Positions 23,606-30,911 of a stretch of 64,000 nt of DNA are shown here, in pieces; position 1 is the first letter of the stretch; every line of letters begins with the position of its first letter. The notes under the pieces were generated by a model. It made no database searches. It was not told where the DNA came from and was given only the letters and a program-made list of their open reading frames with translations. Position numbers and translations under genes: made by a program. The DNA comes from Proteobacteria bacterium CG1_02_64_396 (lineage in GTDB: Bacteria; Pseudomonadota; MNWR01; CG1-02-64-396), in contig MNWR01000057.1 of the NCBI GenBank assembly GCA_001872725.1, forward strand, positions 1 to 64,000, given 5' to 3'.

Positions 23606-24028
23606 TCAGTCCCACAACCTAGGCGCCACGACCTGTCGGGGTGTGCCTCGGTTGCGGATTTCGCGGATCCTCCGCTCGGTCAGCCCATACCGCAGGGCCA
23701 GGTCGCGGTTGATCTCGCCCACCGCAGCGCGGATTTGCGCGTCGCGGGCGGCGAGCAGGGCGGCGTGGCAACGGGGGATGGGGAACCGAGCCTCTCCGCC
23801 TGCGAGGTGCGCCAGTTTTTGGGCCACGTCGTGCCCCACGGCGACGCTGAGCCAGTGATCTGGGGCTGGGCGGCGGGCCGGAACGTAAATTTCAGTGCCG
23901 CCCAAGAGGCGGATGACCCGTTCGGCGTCGGACCAACCCAGCCCCTCGACCAGAGCCTGAGCCGAGTCCGGTAGGGCATTGCTCTCGCGCAGGATGAGGG
24001 CGAAGTCGTGTGTGCGCGCGACGTTCAC
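23606..24028 (-). CDS. Mor-type transcription activator
   Basis: A 140-residue protein from GTG 24028, GAAGGGA upstream and GTGA overlap with gemA. The C-terminal half has the Mor/C family pattern: LGGTEIYVPARRP, RDAQIRAAVGEINRDLALRYGLTERRIREIRNRG, where the last part is the HTH. Mor activates the middle promoter in Mu. The long upstream extension of the frame to 24559 is shadow coding. Confidence 0.8.
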   Translation of the reverse strand: MNVARTHDFALILRESNALPDSAQALVEGLGWSDAERVIRLLGGTEIYVPARRPAPDHWLSVAVGHDVAQKLAHLAGGEARFPIPRCHAALLAARDAQIRAAVGEINRDLALRYGLTERRIREIRNRGTPRQVVAPRLWD

Positions 24029-24483
24029 GGCTGCGTCCCTTCTGTTTTTCGATCCTTGGGGCCCAAGGCAACCCCCTTGCGGCGCTGGTGGTACACCAAT
24101 GCTGCGACAATCCGGCGCAGTTGATCCGGTGTACACCACTGCACCCGTTCGACCCCGAACATCTTCTTGGCCATGCCGTGGGCGTAGGGCCAGCCATACC
24201 CCAGGCTGGTCAACTGCGCCTCGATTTTGTCGATCGGCCGCTGCCGGGCGCGAGCGGGGTCGGGCTTGGCGGCCCGGTGCGGGTTGGTCTGGTGGGGCGG
24301 TAGGCCGCAGCGCTCCATGTAGACCAGCACCTGGGCGGCGCCGATGATCGTCAAGTGTTTGGCGCTGCGCACCCCGGCCACCTTGTGCAGGGCGTCGCGG
24401 TAGGTGTCGTCGTCCCACCCCAGCTCTTTTTTGCCGATGTGGATCCTGGCCAGCAGGGGGCGGGTGATGGTGTCGGCGGTCAT
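24025..24483 (-). CDS. gemA: GemA / Mu gp16-like protein (DUF1018)
   Basis: A 152-residue protein from ATG 24483 (MTADTITRPLLARIHIGKKELG). It has the DUF1018 features: HIGKKELGWDDDTYRDALHKVAG, a Pro/Arg linker, then LTSLGYGWPYAHGMAKKMFG and VQWCTPDQLRRIVAAL. In Mu the gem gene affects host DNA supercoiling and host gene expression. It sits between the early genes and mor as in Mu. Confidence 0.85.
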   Translation of the reverse strand: MTADTITRPLLARIHIGKKELGWDDDTYRDALHKVAGVRSAKHLTIIGAAQVLVYMERCGLPPHQTNPHRAAKPDPARARQRPIDKIEAQLTSLGYGWPYAHGMAKKMFGVERVQWCTPDQLRRIVAALVYHQRRKGVALGPKDRKTEGTQP

Positions 24484-24525
24484 GATGCCCTGGCCAGCGC
24501 CAGCGCCGCCTCATGCGGATTGTTG

Positions 24526-24660
24526 TCAGCCATGCCTCGCCCCCCGGCACTCGGCGCAACGGTGGTCTGCGTCGTGCTTGGGCCTACGCACCAGGGCCAA
24601 GGCCAAGACAACGCCCAAACTGCCCAGGGTGATCCCGGCCACAAAAGCAACAGCGATCAT
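24526..24660 (-). CDS. 44-residue single-pass membrane protein
   Basis: ATG 24660 lies 6 nt after AAGGAG. It encodes MIAVAFVAGITLGSLGVVLA followed by LALVRRPKHD and a C-terminal CAEC pair, so one membrane helix and a small cysteine/histidine-rich tail. Its end overlaps a tiny 17-codon frame (MADNNPHEAALALARAS, 24482-24532) that runs into gemA as ATGA. An overlapping frame starting at 24699 (MKRSPEKEKNDD, then CCFCGRDH) also has a fair ribosome site. Which of these is made is unclear. Confidence 0.55.
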   Translation of the reverse strand: MIAVAFVAGITLGSLGVVLALALVRRPKHDADHRCAECRGARHG

Positions 24661-24990
24661 CGTTTTTCTCCTTCTCCGGTGAGCGCTTCATCGCCGCGCC
24701 CTCCGGGCTACCAAGCAATCGCGCCGAGGCGGCGCTCCTACACGTTGATGTCATTCGGCTGCTCGTCGGACCCGGCGCACCACCGCCGGATGACCACCCC
24801 CCGCCTGGGCGGCGGAGGGGGTTTCGCTTCCCCCCACAGGGGGGGCCATTACGTGGCCAGCGGCAGAGGCTCGCGAAAGGAGGAGCGCCCCCTGCTGCGG
24901 GTGTTGTTTCGATCCCATCACCGCCCGCTGGACGGGGCGCGGCCATTCCTGGCCCCCCCTAGGAGCCAAGGACCCCCCGCGCTGGGGGCG
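24661..24990. other. 330-bp region between the small early genes and gam
   Basis: It contains a REP-like element (24718-24742) and several overlapping weak frames. The longest minus-strand one, 24751-24969, has no ribosome site and poor codon use. The region is GC-rich with many hairpins; no gene is called. Confidence 0.4.
24718..24742. repeat. REP-like element inside the prophage
   Basis: AATCGCGCCGAGGCGGCGCTCCTACAC is the reverse complement of the family GTAGGAGCGCCGCCTCGGCGCGATT also found at 49143, 52695 and 53661. Its presence within phage DNA shows that the element has moved or been acquired. Confidence 0.8.
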
Positions 24991-25518
24991 TTACGCGGCC
25001 TCGGCCTCGAAGGGGATGATCACGAAGTCCTCCACCCCGGTGACGATCTTGATGCCCGCCACCCCGGCCACCGCCTCGGGTTCGTTCAGAATCGCCTCTT
25101 TGTTCGGTTCGCTTTTGGTGCGCACAAAACGCCCCAAACCCAGCCGCTCCAGGGTTTCCACCACGGCGTCGGCCCCGGTGATGCGGCACGAAGGGGGGCG
25201 CTGACGCCAGGCGATTTCGCCGGTCACCAAGTTGGCGGTTTTGCTCTTGCCGTTGCGGGTCAGCTCGTCGCGGTGGGCCTCGGCCCAGGTCTGCACCCCC
25301 TTTTGCAGGGCGGCCACCTCCTCCCCCAAGGCGTCGAGCTGGGGCTGATACTGCTGGGTCAAGGCGGCGATCTGGTCGTTGAGCTGCGCCTGCAACCGCA
25401 TCTGCTCACGGTTGAGGTCGCCAATCTGCCGCACAGCGGCGGCGGCTTGGTCCCGATTGGCCGGGACGGTCACCGCCACGGCGGGGGCTTTGATGCGGGT
25501 AGGGCTACGGGGGGGCAT
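24991..25518 (-). CDS. gam: Host-nuclease inhibitor Gam
   Basis: A 175-residue protein from ATG 25518 with GGAGGCC upstream. It matches Mu Gam: a long helix (QIAALTQQYQPQLDALGEEV), WAEAHRDELTRNGKSKTANLVTGEIAWRQRP, then VVETLERLGLGRFVRTKSE and KEAILNEPE. Gam binds DNA ends like Ku and protects them from RecBCD-type nucleases. It is in the early region as in Mu. Confidence 0.9.
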   Translation of the reverse strand: MPPRSPTRIKAPAVAVTVPANRDQAAAAVRQIGDLNREQMRLQAQLNDQIAALTQQYQPQLDALGEEVAALQKGVQTWAEAHRDELTRNGKSKTANLVTGEIAWRQRPPSCRITGADAVVETLERLGLGRFVRTKSEPNKEAILNEPEAVAGVAGIKIVTGVEDFVIIPFEAEAA

Positions 25519-25532
25519 GGTGGCCTCCTGGG

Positions 25533-25697
25533 TTAATCCCGGCGCAGGGCGCCGGTGTAGGCGATCCAGCGATACCCCTGTTGGGACACCGCTCGGGTAT
25601 GGCGCCGGTGACGTCGGTGACGCCGGGCGCTCTGGAGCAACCGCAGGGTGGCCACCAACAGCGCCACCCCGACAGCGAATAACACGACTTCAAACAT
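25533..25697 (-). CDS. 54-residue membrane protein with a basic tail
   Basis: ATG 25697 lies after AAGGGGG (about 9 nt). The peptide starts MFEVVLFAVGVALLVATLRLL, a membrane helix, and continues RRHRRHRRHTRAV, a strongly basic tail. It overlaps the stop of the zinc-ribbon gene upstream. Longer frames covering it on the same strand are not credible. No family is recognised; small early membrane proteins in phages often modify the host envelope or exclude other phages. Confidence 0.6.
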   Translation of the reverse strand: MFEVVLFAVGVALLVATLRLLQSARRHRRHRRHTRAVSQQGYRWIAYTGALRRD

Positions 25698-26250
25698 CGT
25701 TCGATCCCCCTTTAAGGCCGGTTTGCAGCATCTGCCGCACCGCCGCGAACCCGCCGACCAACTCCTGCTCCGACAGCCGGTCGGCCACCTGTGGCCGTTG
25801 GCTGGCGCGGGGTTGCCGGTAGGGGTTGCGCCGGGCCTCCTCTTGGCGCTCCTCCTCGGCGGCGGACTCTTGTTCGGCCAGATTGGCCACGACACCCCAC
25901 AGGTAGCTGTGGGTTTTTAGGGGGCGCATCACCTTTGCCCCCGGCTTGCGGGCTTGGGCCACCACCTCGGCCATCCCCCGCACGATCAGCGCCCCGGTGA
26001 TGGGCACCGGGCCGCTTTCGCGGGGGATTTGCCCCTGGTTTTTAACCGCCGCCAGGGCATCGATCCGTTTCGTGGCCTCGGCAAAATCGAGCCCTGCCCC
26101 CTTCGGATCGCGGAACAGGGCCAGGTAATCCAGCACCCCCTCACCCAGGTCGGCCTTCACCACCGCCGCCACCAACCCCCGCGCCTGGGAATCGAGCGTC
26201 CACCCCTCCAGCGAGGCACAGGCGCCGCAACAGGGGCAGGTCAGGCGCAT
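25690..26250 (-). CDS. Zinc-ribbon early phage protein, unknown function
   Basis: A 186-residue protein from ATG 26250 (MRLTCPCCGACASLEGWTLD). Its N-terminus has a CPCCGAC zinc-ribbon knuckle. The middle (VVKADLGEGVLDYLALFRDPKGAGLDFA) and the acidic, basic-ended C-terminus (YRQPRASQRPQVADRLSEQE) resemble conserved early proteins of Mu-like siphophages. It overlaps the DUF551 gene by 10 bp. Function unknown. Confidence 0.7.
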   Translation of the reverse strand: MRLTCPCCGACASLEGWTLDSQARGLVAAVVKADLGEGVLDYLALFRDPKGAGLDFAEATKRIDALAAVKNQGQIPRESGPVPITGALIVRGMAEVVAQARKPGAKVMRPLKTHSYLWGVVANLAEQESAAEEERQEEARRNPYRQPRASQRPQVADRLSEQELVGGFAAVRQMLQTGLKGGSNDV

Positions 26251-26495
26251 GGGGCGCCCGGCGGGGGTGGGGGGAGCGGCATCCAATACATGGGGGTGTG
26301 CGTCGAGTCGCCGCCGGTCAGACGCCACCGGTCGTGTCGGTCGAGACAGGCCGTCTCGACCCATCCGCCGTCGGGCAGCCCCGCATCGAACCAGACGAGC
26401 ACATCCACCTGTCGGGGGGGCAGATTCTGGATAACCGGAATCCAGCCGTTGAAAGGCGTTTTAATGTCGTTTGCGCGGCTGATCGATCCAGGCAT
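26241..26495 (-). CDS. DUF551-type protein
   Basis: An 84-residue protein with ATG 26495 overlapping the MuB stop (TGATG). It has the DUF551 pattern: GWIPVIQNLPPRQVDVLVWFD, then WRLTGGDSTHTPMYWMPLPPPP. Proteins of this type are common in phage early regions; their role is unknown. Confidence 0.8.
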   Translation of the reverse strand: MPGSISRANDIKTPFNGWIPVIQNLPPRQVDVLVWFDAGLPDGGWVETACLDRHDRWRLTGGDSTHTPMYWMPLPPPPPGAPCA

Positions 26496-27442
26496 CACGC
26501 ACCTCCCCACAATTCGCCCCAGGTGGCGCGAATCTCGGCGGCCCCCACCCCGTGCAGACCGCCGGGAGAGCTGATCGCCGCCAAACGGATGGTCTTGCGC
26601 ACCATGCGCAGCGCCCCCGGCTTGCTGGCGATGGAGCGCAGCAGGGCGAGGCTGTCGGCGTCGAACGCCTTCCAGGCGCCTGCGTAGGCCTCCACGTCGG
26701 CGGCTTGGGGCAGGCTCACCTTGAGCCGCTTGCCGACCCGGCTGAACAGACGGTCGAGGTAGGCGGCCCGGCTGCCGCTGCCGCCGGTCATGCGGGTGTA
26801 CACCTCTTCATTGCCCAGGAGCGCCAACCCCACCTCGGTGGCGTCGTGGATCGCCCGCACGGCGTCCAGCGCCTTGACCCCGAGGTTTTGCGCCTCGTCG
26901 AGGATCAGCATCCCACCCTTGCCCCGCATCGCCTTGACGAGGTCGCGCATCGTCGCCGCTGCGCTGCTGCCAGGCTGGATGCCGACGGCGGCGGCGATCT
27001 CGGCCAAGATCGGCATCGGGGTCTCGGTGGTGGGGTTGGCGGTGCAAAACCACACATTGGGGCGGGTCTCGGCGTAATGCAGGCCGGTGGCGGTCTTGCT
27101 GCACCCGGCTCCCCCGTAGATCAGGGCGATGTCGCCAGCCAGCTGGGCGTACCCAAGGGCGGCCAGAATCTGACCGGCGGTGGGGGTGGCAGCCCATTCG
27201 GGGTCGGGAGGCATCCCGGAGGAGTCCTCTTTGCGCAGGTGGTACAGTGCCAGCCAGCGCCCCACCTCCCGAGCCACCTTGGCGCCGTCGCCCGTGTATT
27301 TCTCGGCCAGCCAGGGCGACAGCCGGGACATCGACACCCCGGACTGACGGGCTACTTCGGCCCCGGTCAGCTCGTCCTCGGTCATCACCTGCTTGACCTG
27401 TTGCCTCACCTGCTCTTGATCCACCTCACGTTTGGCCGTCAT
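26495..27442 (-). CDS. MuB-like transposition target-DNA activator ATPase
   Basis: A 315-residue protein from ATG 27442 with AAAGGAG upstream. An N-terminal HTH (ELTGAEVARQSGVSMSRLSPWLAEKY) is followed by an AAA+ domain: IALIYGGAGCSKTAT (Walker A), GGMLILDEAQNLG (Walker B), and a VGLALLGNEEVYTRM sensor region. This is the MuB layout; MuB captures target DNA for MuA. The P-loop reads GGAGCSKT, with Ser where Gly normally precedes the Lys. The gene directly follows muA. Confidence 0.9.
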   Translation of the reverse strand: MTAKREVDQEQVRQQVKQVMTEDELTGAEVARQSGVSMSRLSPWLAEKYTGDGAKVAREVGRWLALYHLRKEDSSGMPPDPEWAATPTAGQILAALGYAQLAGDIALIYGGAGCSKTATGLHYAETRPNVWFCTANPTTETPMPILAEIAAAVGIQPGSSAAATMRDLVKAMRGKGGMLILDEAQNLGVKALDAVRAIHDATEVGLALLGNEEVYTRMTGGSGSRAAYLDRLFSRVGKRLKVSLPQAADVEAYAGAWKAFDADSLALLRSIASKPGALRMVRKTIRLAAISSPGGLHGVGAAEIRATWGELWGGA

Positions 27443-27457
27443 GACGAATCTCCTTTG

Positions 27458-29446
27458 TTATTGGTTGGCGCCCGTTGAACGGGTCTTGAGAGGTGCTGTT
27501 TTGGCGAGGTGCCGATCCAGCATCCTGTTGACGTTTTCTTGGAAGATTCGCTGCCGCTGGGGGTCAGACGAGGGGCCGACGACATCCCCGTTCGCCACCC
27601 GCTTGAGCGGCTGCCCAAAATTGGGGGCGACCAAGCCGGGGGCTGGGATGGACGCAGGGGTGTTGGGGGCGGGCGTTAAGGCTGCCGCCTCCAGGGCGCC
27701 CATCCGTTTGTCGGCCTGGGCCGCAACCTTCTGGGCTTTCTGGCTGCGGGCTTTGTTCTTGGCCCACTCCCGCCCTGCCTCGGTATCGCCGAAGCCCACC
27801 CCGGCGTAGTGCTGCACTTTGCCGATCACCTGGCCGTCCAAGGTGGTCACCGTGACTGCTGCCAGCAGATCGGCGGGGTCGTAGTACGCCACCACCTTCT
27901 GCCCCTTGCGGTCGGCCATGGCTTCGTTCCAATAGCGATGGGCGCCGTGGGGCCCCTTGCCCGCTTGCAGCTTGATCTCCCCCCGCTCCCGGCTGGCGGT
28001 CACCACCTCGGGCATCAGCAGCAACATTTCCCGCTGCTCCAAGGTCAGCACACGGACGGTCGCGTCCTTGAAACTTTCGGCAAAGGCTTCGTCGTAGCTC
28101 TTCACCCCGGCGCAAATGTCGGTACGCCGGTTGGGCCGGGCGTTAAAACGCACCACTTCTTGCGCCACCACCTGCGCGAATTCTGCGTAGGGAATAGCGG
28201 TGGCTTTGCTGAAGCCCCGGTCTAAAAATTGTGGGTGTTTGGCCACCAGATCGTGCAATCCGCCAATACCGAAACTGCGTTCAATCGGTTTGGCGCCGGG
28301 GTTCGATTTGGTCATATCGGGCAACGTAAAACGGGGGGTAATCCCCACCAGTTGCAGCAACCCCAGGGGGTCGTCTTCCCTGTTTTTAAAGCGGTGGCGG
28401 TTGCCCGACCGCCCGGTCATCGCCTTGTTGGCGGCGACCACGGTGTTGTCGATCCACGCATCGGTAGGGGTGCAAATGGCGGTCAGGTCGTAGGTGGCCA
28501 GGCGGAAAAGATCGGTGTTTTCGGTTTTGGCCAGCCGGTAGGCCAGAATCTTGTTGCTGCGCAGATCGGCCCAGAACCAACCGGTGCTGGTGTTCAGCAC
28601 CTCGCCGTCGGGCCACTTCACCCACAGCTTGTCGAACTTCAGCCCGTCGCCCACCACCGCCTCGCCCGCTGCGTACATCGACCGATCCCGCTTCTGCGGG
28701 GGATACAGGCGAGCCAACGCCACCTCGCCCTCCCGCCAATACACACGGGTGGACTCCTTAATGTCGCTCTGCACCCGTTTGTGAAAGGTGCGCAGCGCGG
28801 GCAAGTCGCCCCACCCGTGCTGCTTGGCCGCTTCGTCCGTGCGGCGGTAACATTCGGCGACGGTGTCCCCGTCGTGGGTTAAATACAGGGCCAGAAAGTA
28901 ATCCCACGCAGCCGGGGGAATTTCTTTACGCTCGCGCTGCACGCTCCAGCCGGGGATCATCAGCGCCGCCCAATCGCTTTTGGGGTGCTCGCGCACTCCT
29001 GGGTGTTGGCTGGTGCCGTAATACCAACCGCGTATCGTGGCGGCAGGTATGGCCCATTCCTGGGCCACTGTTTCCAGCGCCTCGCGCACGGGAATTTTCG
29101 CGTCGAGCAGGTCGCGCAATTTAAAAAGGCACATCGCTTTGTTCTGGCCGATGTCGCGGTGTTTTTGCGATTTGGTCCACGCCCACCGCCAAAGGTGGGA
29201 AGAGCGTTCGCTGTCGGGGGTGGGGTTTTCTGGGGATGGGGGCGTTGGGGCGGCAGGGAGCAACTGTTTCAACGCGGAGGAATACCCCCCCGAGGCTATC
29301 GATTCGATGTTGTACTGCTTAGCGATGCCGCCATTCATGCGGACTTCCCTGGAGGGCCAATCCCTCGCCCTCCTGGCTACCGCCTGCTTTGATACCCCGG
29401 CGGCTGCGGCGATTTCTGCCAGGCTGAACCATTCGACGGGTGTCAT
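27458..29446 (-). CDS. MuA-type DDE transposase
   Basis: A 662-residue protein from ATG 29446, overlapping the Ner-fusion stop as ATGA. An N-terminal MuA-like HTH (WFSLAEIAAAAGVSKQAVARRA) is followed by the DDE core with D267 (VVGDGLKF), D333 (WIDNTVVAANKAMTG) and E389 (GAKPIERSFGIGGL). Mu has D269, D336 and E392, so spacing is almost the same. A mu-transposase C-terminal domain and a MuB-interacting tail follow. It performs integration and replicative transposition. Confidence 0.95.
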   Translation of the reverse strand: MTPVEWFSLAEIAAAAGVSKQAVARRARDWPSREVRMNGGIAKQYNIESIASGGYSSALKQLLPAAPTPPSPENPTPDSERSSHLWRWAWTKSQKHRDIGQNKAMCLFKLRDLLDAKIPVREALETVAQEWAIPAATIRGWYYGTSQHPGVREHPKSDWAALMIPGWSVQRERKEIPPAAWDYFLALYLTHDGDTVAECYRRTDEAAKQHGWGDLPALRTFHKRVQSDIKESTRVYWREGEVALARLYPPQKRDRSMYAAGEAVVGDGLKFDKLWVKWPDGEVLNTSTGWFWADLRSNKILAYRLAKTENTDLFRLATYDLTAICTPTDAWIDNTVVAANKAMTGRSGNRHRFKNREDDPLGLLQLVGITPRFTLPDMTKSNPGAKPIERSFGIGGLHDLVAKHPQFLDRGFSKATAIPYAEFAQVVAQEVVRFNARPNRRTDICAGVKSYDEAFAESFKDATVRVLTLEQREMLLLMPEVVTASRERGEIKLQAGKGPHGAHRYWNEAMADRKGQKVVAYYDPADLLAAVTVTTLDGQVIGKVQHYAGVGFGDTEAGREWAKNKARSQKAQKVAAQADKRMGALEAAALTPAPNTPASIPAPGLVAPNFGQPLKRVANGDVVGPSSDPQRQRIFQENVNRMLDRHLAKTAPLKTRSTGANQ

Positions 29447-29919
29447 TTCCGCCCCTCGTCCTGCCACATTGGCCCTGCACCCGTGAGTAGCCAGTTGAGG
29501 TTGACGCCTTGGGCTGCAATAGAGGCCAAGGCGTCGGCCCCAGGTTTCCTTCTCCCGGCGATATAACTAGCCAGGGTCCGAATGGGGATGGCCGTGCGGT
29601 CCGCAAACTCGATTCTGGTCATGCCAAGCTGTGCAATGGCCGTCTTGAGACGCACCCCTAGGCCGCTCTGTCCCGACGCAGTTGAATACCTGCTTGGCCA
29701 GATCGACGCCGGATCGACGCCGAGGGCTTCGGCGATGATCTGCTGCCCTTTCGGCCACGGGCGGTCGAGTGCCCCCTTAAGGACGCCGGGTTTGTACCCT
29801 TGCTCGGCCGACAACCTGCGCAAGCTCCAGCCGCGCAGACGCAGCGCGCAGACAATCTCGGCCCTGTGCCAGTCGTTGGCGCAGGTGGTGGTGCCAGATG
29901 TGGATGGTTTTTGGCTCAT
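29443..29919 (-). CDS. Ner-like regulator fused to a repressor-type HTH domain
   Basis: A 158-residue protein from ATG 29919 (MSQKPSTSGTTT). Residues about 15-75 are Ner/Nlp (DWHRAEIVCALRLRGWSLRRLSAEQGY, KGQQIIAEALGVDPASIWPSRY). Residues about 85-158 are an XRE-type HTH ending NLNWLLTGAGPMW. That ending nearly repeats the repressor's NTEWLLTGTGPMW, and the alignment holds across the HTH. Ner alone is about 75 residues in Mu, so this is a fusion. It is the first early gene, divergent from c. No ribosome site is evident before the ATG. Confidence 0.8.
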   Translation of the reverse strand: MSQKPSTSGTTTCANDWHRAEIVCALRLRGWSLRRLSAEQGYKPGVLKGALDRPWPKGQQIIAEALGVDPASIWPSRYSTASGQSGLGVRLKTAIAQLGMTRIEFADRTAIPIRTLASYIAGRRKPGADALASIAAQGVNLNWLLTGAGPMWQDEGRK

Positions 29920-29931
29920 GACCGGAGGATA

Positions 29932-29947
29932 GGTCCACAAGTGGACC
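29932..29947. promoter_or_regulatory. Operator-like inverted repeat GGTCCAC-AA-GTGGACC
   Basis: A perfect 7-bp-arm palindrome 13 bp upstream of the Ner-fusion start. It shares the GGTCCA/TGGACC core with the larger palindrome at 29951-29990, so it is probably bound by the same regulator. Confidence 0.7.
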
Positions 29948-29950
29948 ATT

Positions 29951-29990
29951 TGCAAGTCTTATGGTCCATTTGTGGACCATAAGACTTGCA
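29951..29990. promoter_or_regulatory. Perfect 40-bp palindrome in the phage control region
   Basis: Two 18-bp arms flank TTTG, with GGTCCA-TTTG-TGGACC at the centre (29963-29978) and TGCAAGTCTTAT outside. There is no U-run, so it is not a terminator. It lies between the divergent regulators and shares its core with 29932-29947. It is most simply an operator for a dimer or tetramer. Confidence 0.75.
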
Positions 29991-29991
29991 A

Positions 29992-30025
29992 GGTGCCAAC
30001 CTAGGTGCCAACCAAGGTGCCAACC
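29992..30025. promoter_or_regulatory. Operator array, three GGTGCCAACC copies at 12-bp spacing
   Basis: GGTGCCAACC occurs at 29992-30001, 30004-30013 and 30016-30025, exactly 12 bp apart. The same sequence, inverted, recurs at 30069-30122 on the other side of a 43-bp AT-rich gap that must hold the divergent promoters. Confidence 0.8.
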
Positions 30026-30068
30026 GATAATCCGAAAAAACATAGCGCAACACATTGAAAAATAAAGA

Positions 30069-30122
30069 AGTTGGTACCTTGTCGACGGTTGGCACCTTTT
30101 GGTTGGTACCTTGGTTGGCACC
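30069..30122. promoter_or_regulatory. Operator array, four GGTTGG(C/T)ACC copies
   Basis: Copies at 30069-30078 (first base differs), 30087-30096, 30101-30110 and 30113-30122, inverted relative to the array at 29992-30025. The last copy ends 12 bp before the repressor ATG, so binding here would autoregulate c. Confidence 0.8.
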
Positions 30123-30134
30123 TTTGGGGGAAAA

Positions 30135-30725
30135 ATGACTACGGATGCAGAGGTTGTAGCACGTAAGAAAGAGTTAGGAGCGCGGGTGCGCGAGGTGCGT
30201 AAAACTGTGGACATGACACTTAAGGATTTCGCTCTTCACACGGGCATCCCGCTCCAAACTCTCAAGAATTATGAGAGGGGGACCAGTATGCTCGGCGCAA
30301 AGGCTGCTTCTGCCTTAGCGGGGGTAGGTGTCAACACGGAATGGCTGCTCACAGGAACGGGGCCAATGTGGCAGGCCGATTTGATGCGCGGGGTCGATGA
30401 CCGTGAGGTGTTTTTATCGGTGCTGCGTGGTGGGGGCGTGCTGTTCAATAAACTACGTGGAATTGTGGATTTAGTCGGCCTCGATGAGTTTGCCCGGCTC
30501 ACCCACATCCCTGCCGAAAAATGGCACCCCATCCTGGCTGGTGAGGCCAATCCCCCCATCGACTACCTCCTGGCTGCCTCCGCCGTGGCGGGAACCTCTC
30601 TGGATTACCTGGTGGGGGCGTCCACCGAGGAGGAGTCCGTTTTCCTCGCTCGCTACCGCACCGCCACCCCCGAAGACCGTGCCCTGCTTTCCTCTCTCCT
30701 GGATCGTCTTTTGAAGGCTCCTTGA
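30135..30725 (+). CDS. Lysogenic repressor, c-type
   Basis: A 196-residue protein from ATG 30135, GGGGG 4 nt upstream; a longer frame from 30099 runs through the operators and is not used. The N-terminal HTH (VREVRKTVDMTLKDFALHTGIPLQTLKNYERG) ends in NTEWLLTGTGPMW. A second part includes VGLDEFARLTHIPAEKWHPILAG, a further HTH-like segment, and a C-terminal helix. It is the only plus-strand regulator and is divergent from the early operon, as c is in Mu. Confidence 0.85.
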   Translation: MTTDAEVVARKKELGARVREVRKTVDMTLKDFALHTGIPLQTLKNYERGTSMLGAKAASALAGVGVNTEWLLTGTGPMWQADLMRGVDDREVFLSVLRGGGVLFNKLRGIVDLVGLDEFARLTHIPAEKWHPILAGEANPPIDYLLAASAVAGTSLDYLVGASTEEESVFLARYRTATPEDRALLSSLLDRLLKAP

Positions 30726-30744
30726 ACCTCCTTCACGGGGGCGA

Positions 30745-30911
30745 CGTTCGTTCGCAAACTTAAGGGCCGTTTTTTTTTTTTTGGGTTTTTGACGTTTTGT
30801 TCGCAACCACCTACCTCCACCTTCAACCCCAACGAAGCCCAATGTTTCCGGGCTCTTCCTGCCTCTTCCGCCTTCTTCCGGGTTTGTTCCTAAACTTGCC
30901 GTCCGCTCACA
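30745..30911 (+). other. Prophage left end with three transposase-site-like repeats
   Basis: Three related motifs lie at 30745-30761 (CGTTCGTTCGCAAACTT), 30793-30807 (CGTTTTGTTCGCAAC) and 30881-30897 (GGTTTGTTCCTAAACTT), the last about 10-14 bp inside a terminal TG (TGTGAG, minus strand from 30911, or TGAG from 30909). Mu has three MuA sites at its left end with a similar layout. A 13-base T-run lies at 30770-30782. Confidence 0.6.

Larger units (their letters stand above)
295..30911 (-). mobile_element. Mu-like transposable prophage (B3/D3112-like siphophage type)
   Basis: A continuous block of phage genes runs from repressor c (30135-30725) leftwards to a tail-fibre-assembly-like gene (454-888). 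MuA and MuB homologues are present and there is no tyrosine or serine integrase. The head genes are Mu-like (gp27, gp28, gp29, MuF, gpG, gpI, gpT, gp36, gp37). The tail has a tape measure and assembly chaperones but no sheath. The left phage end is placed at 30909-30911 from a TG start followed by three repeated transposase-site-like motifs. The right end is not recognisable in 295-453 and may have been altered by the IS3 element. Confidence 0.9.
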
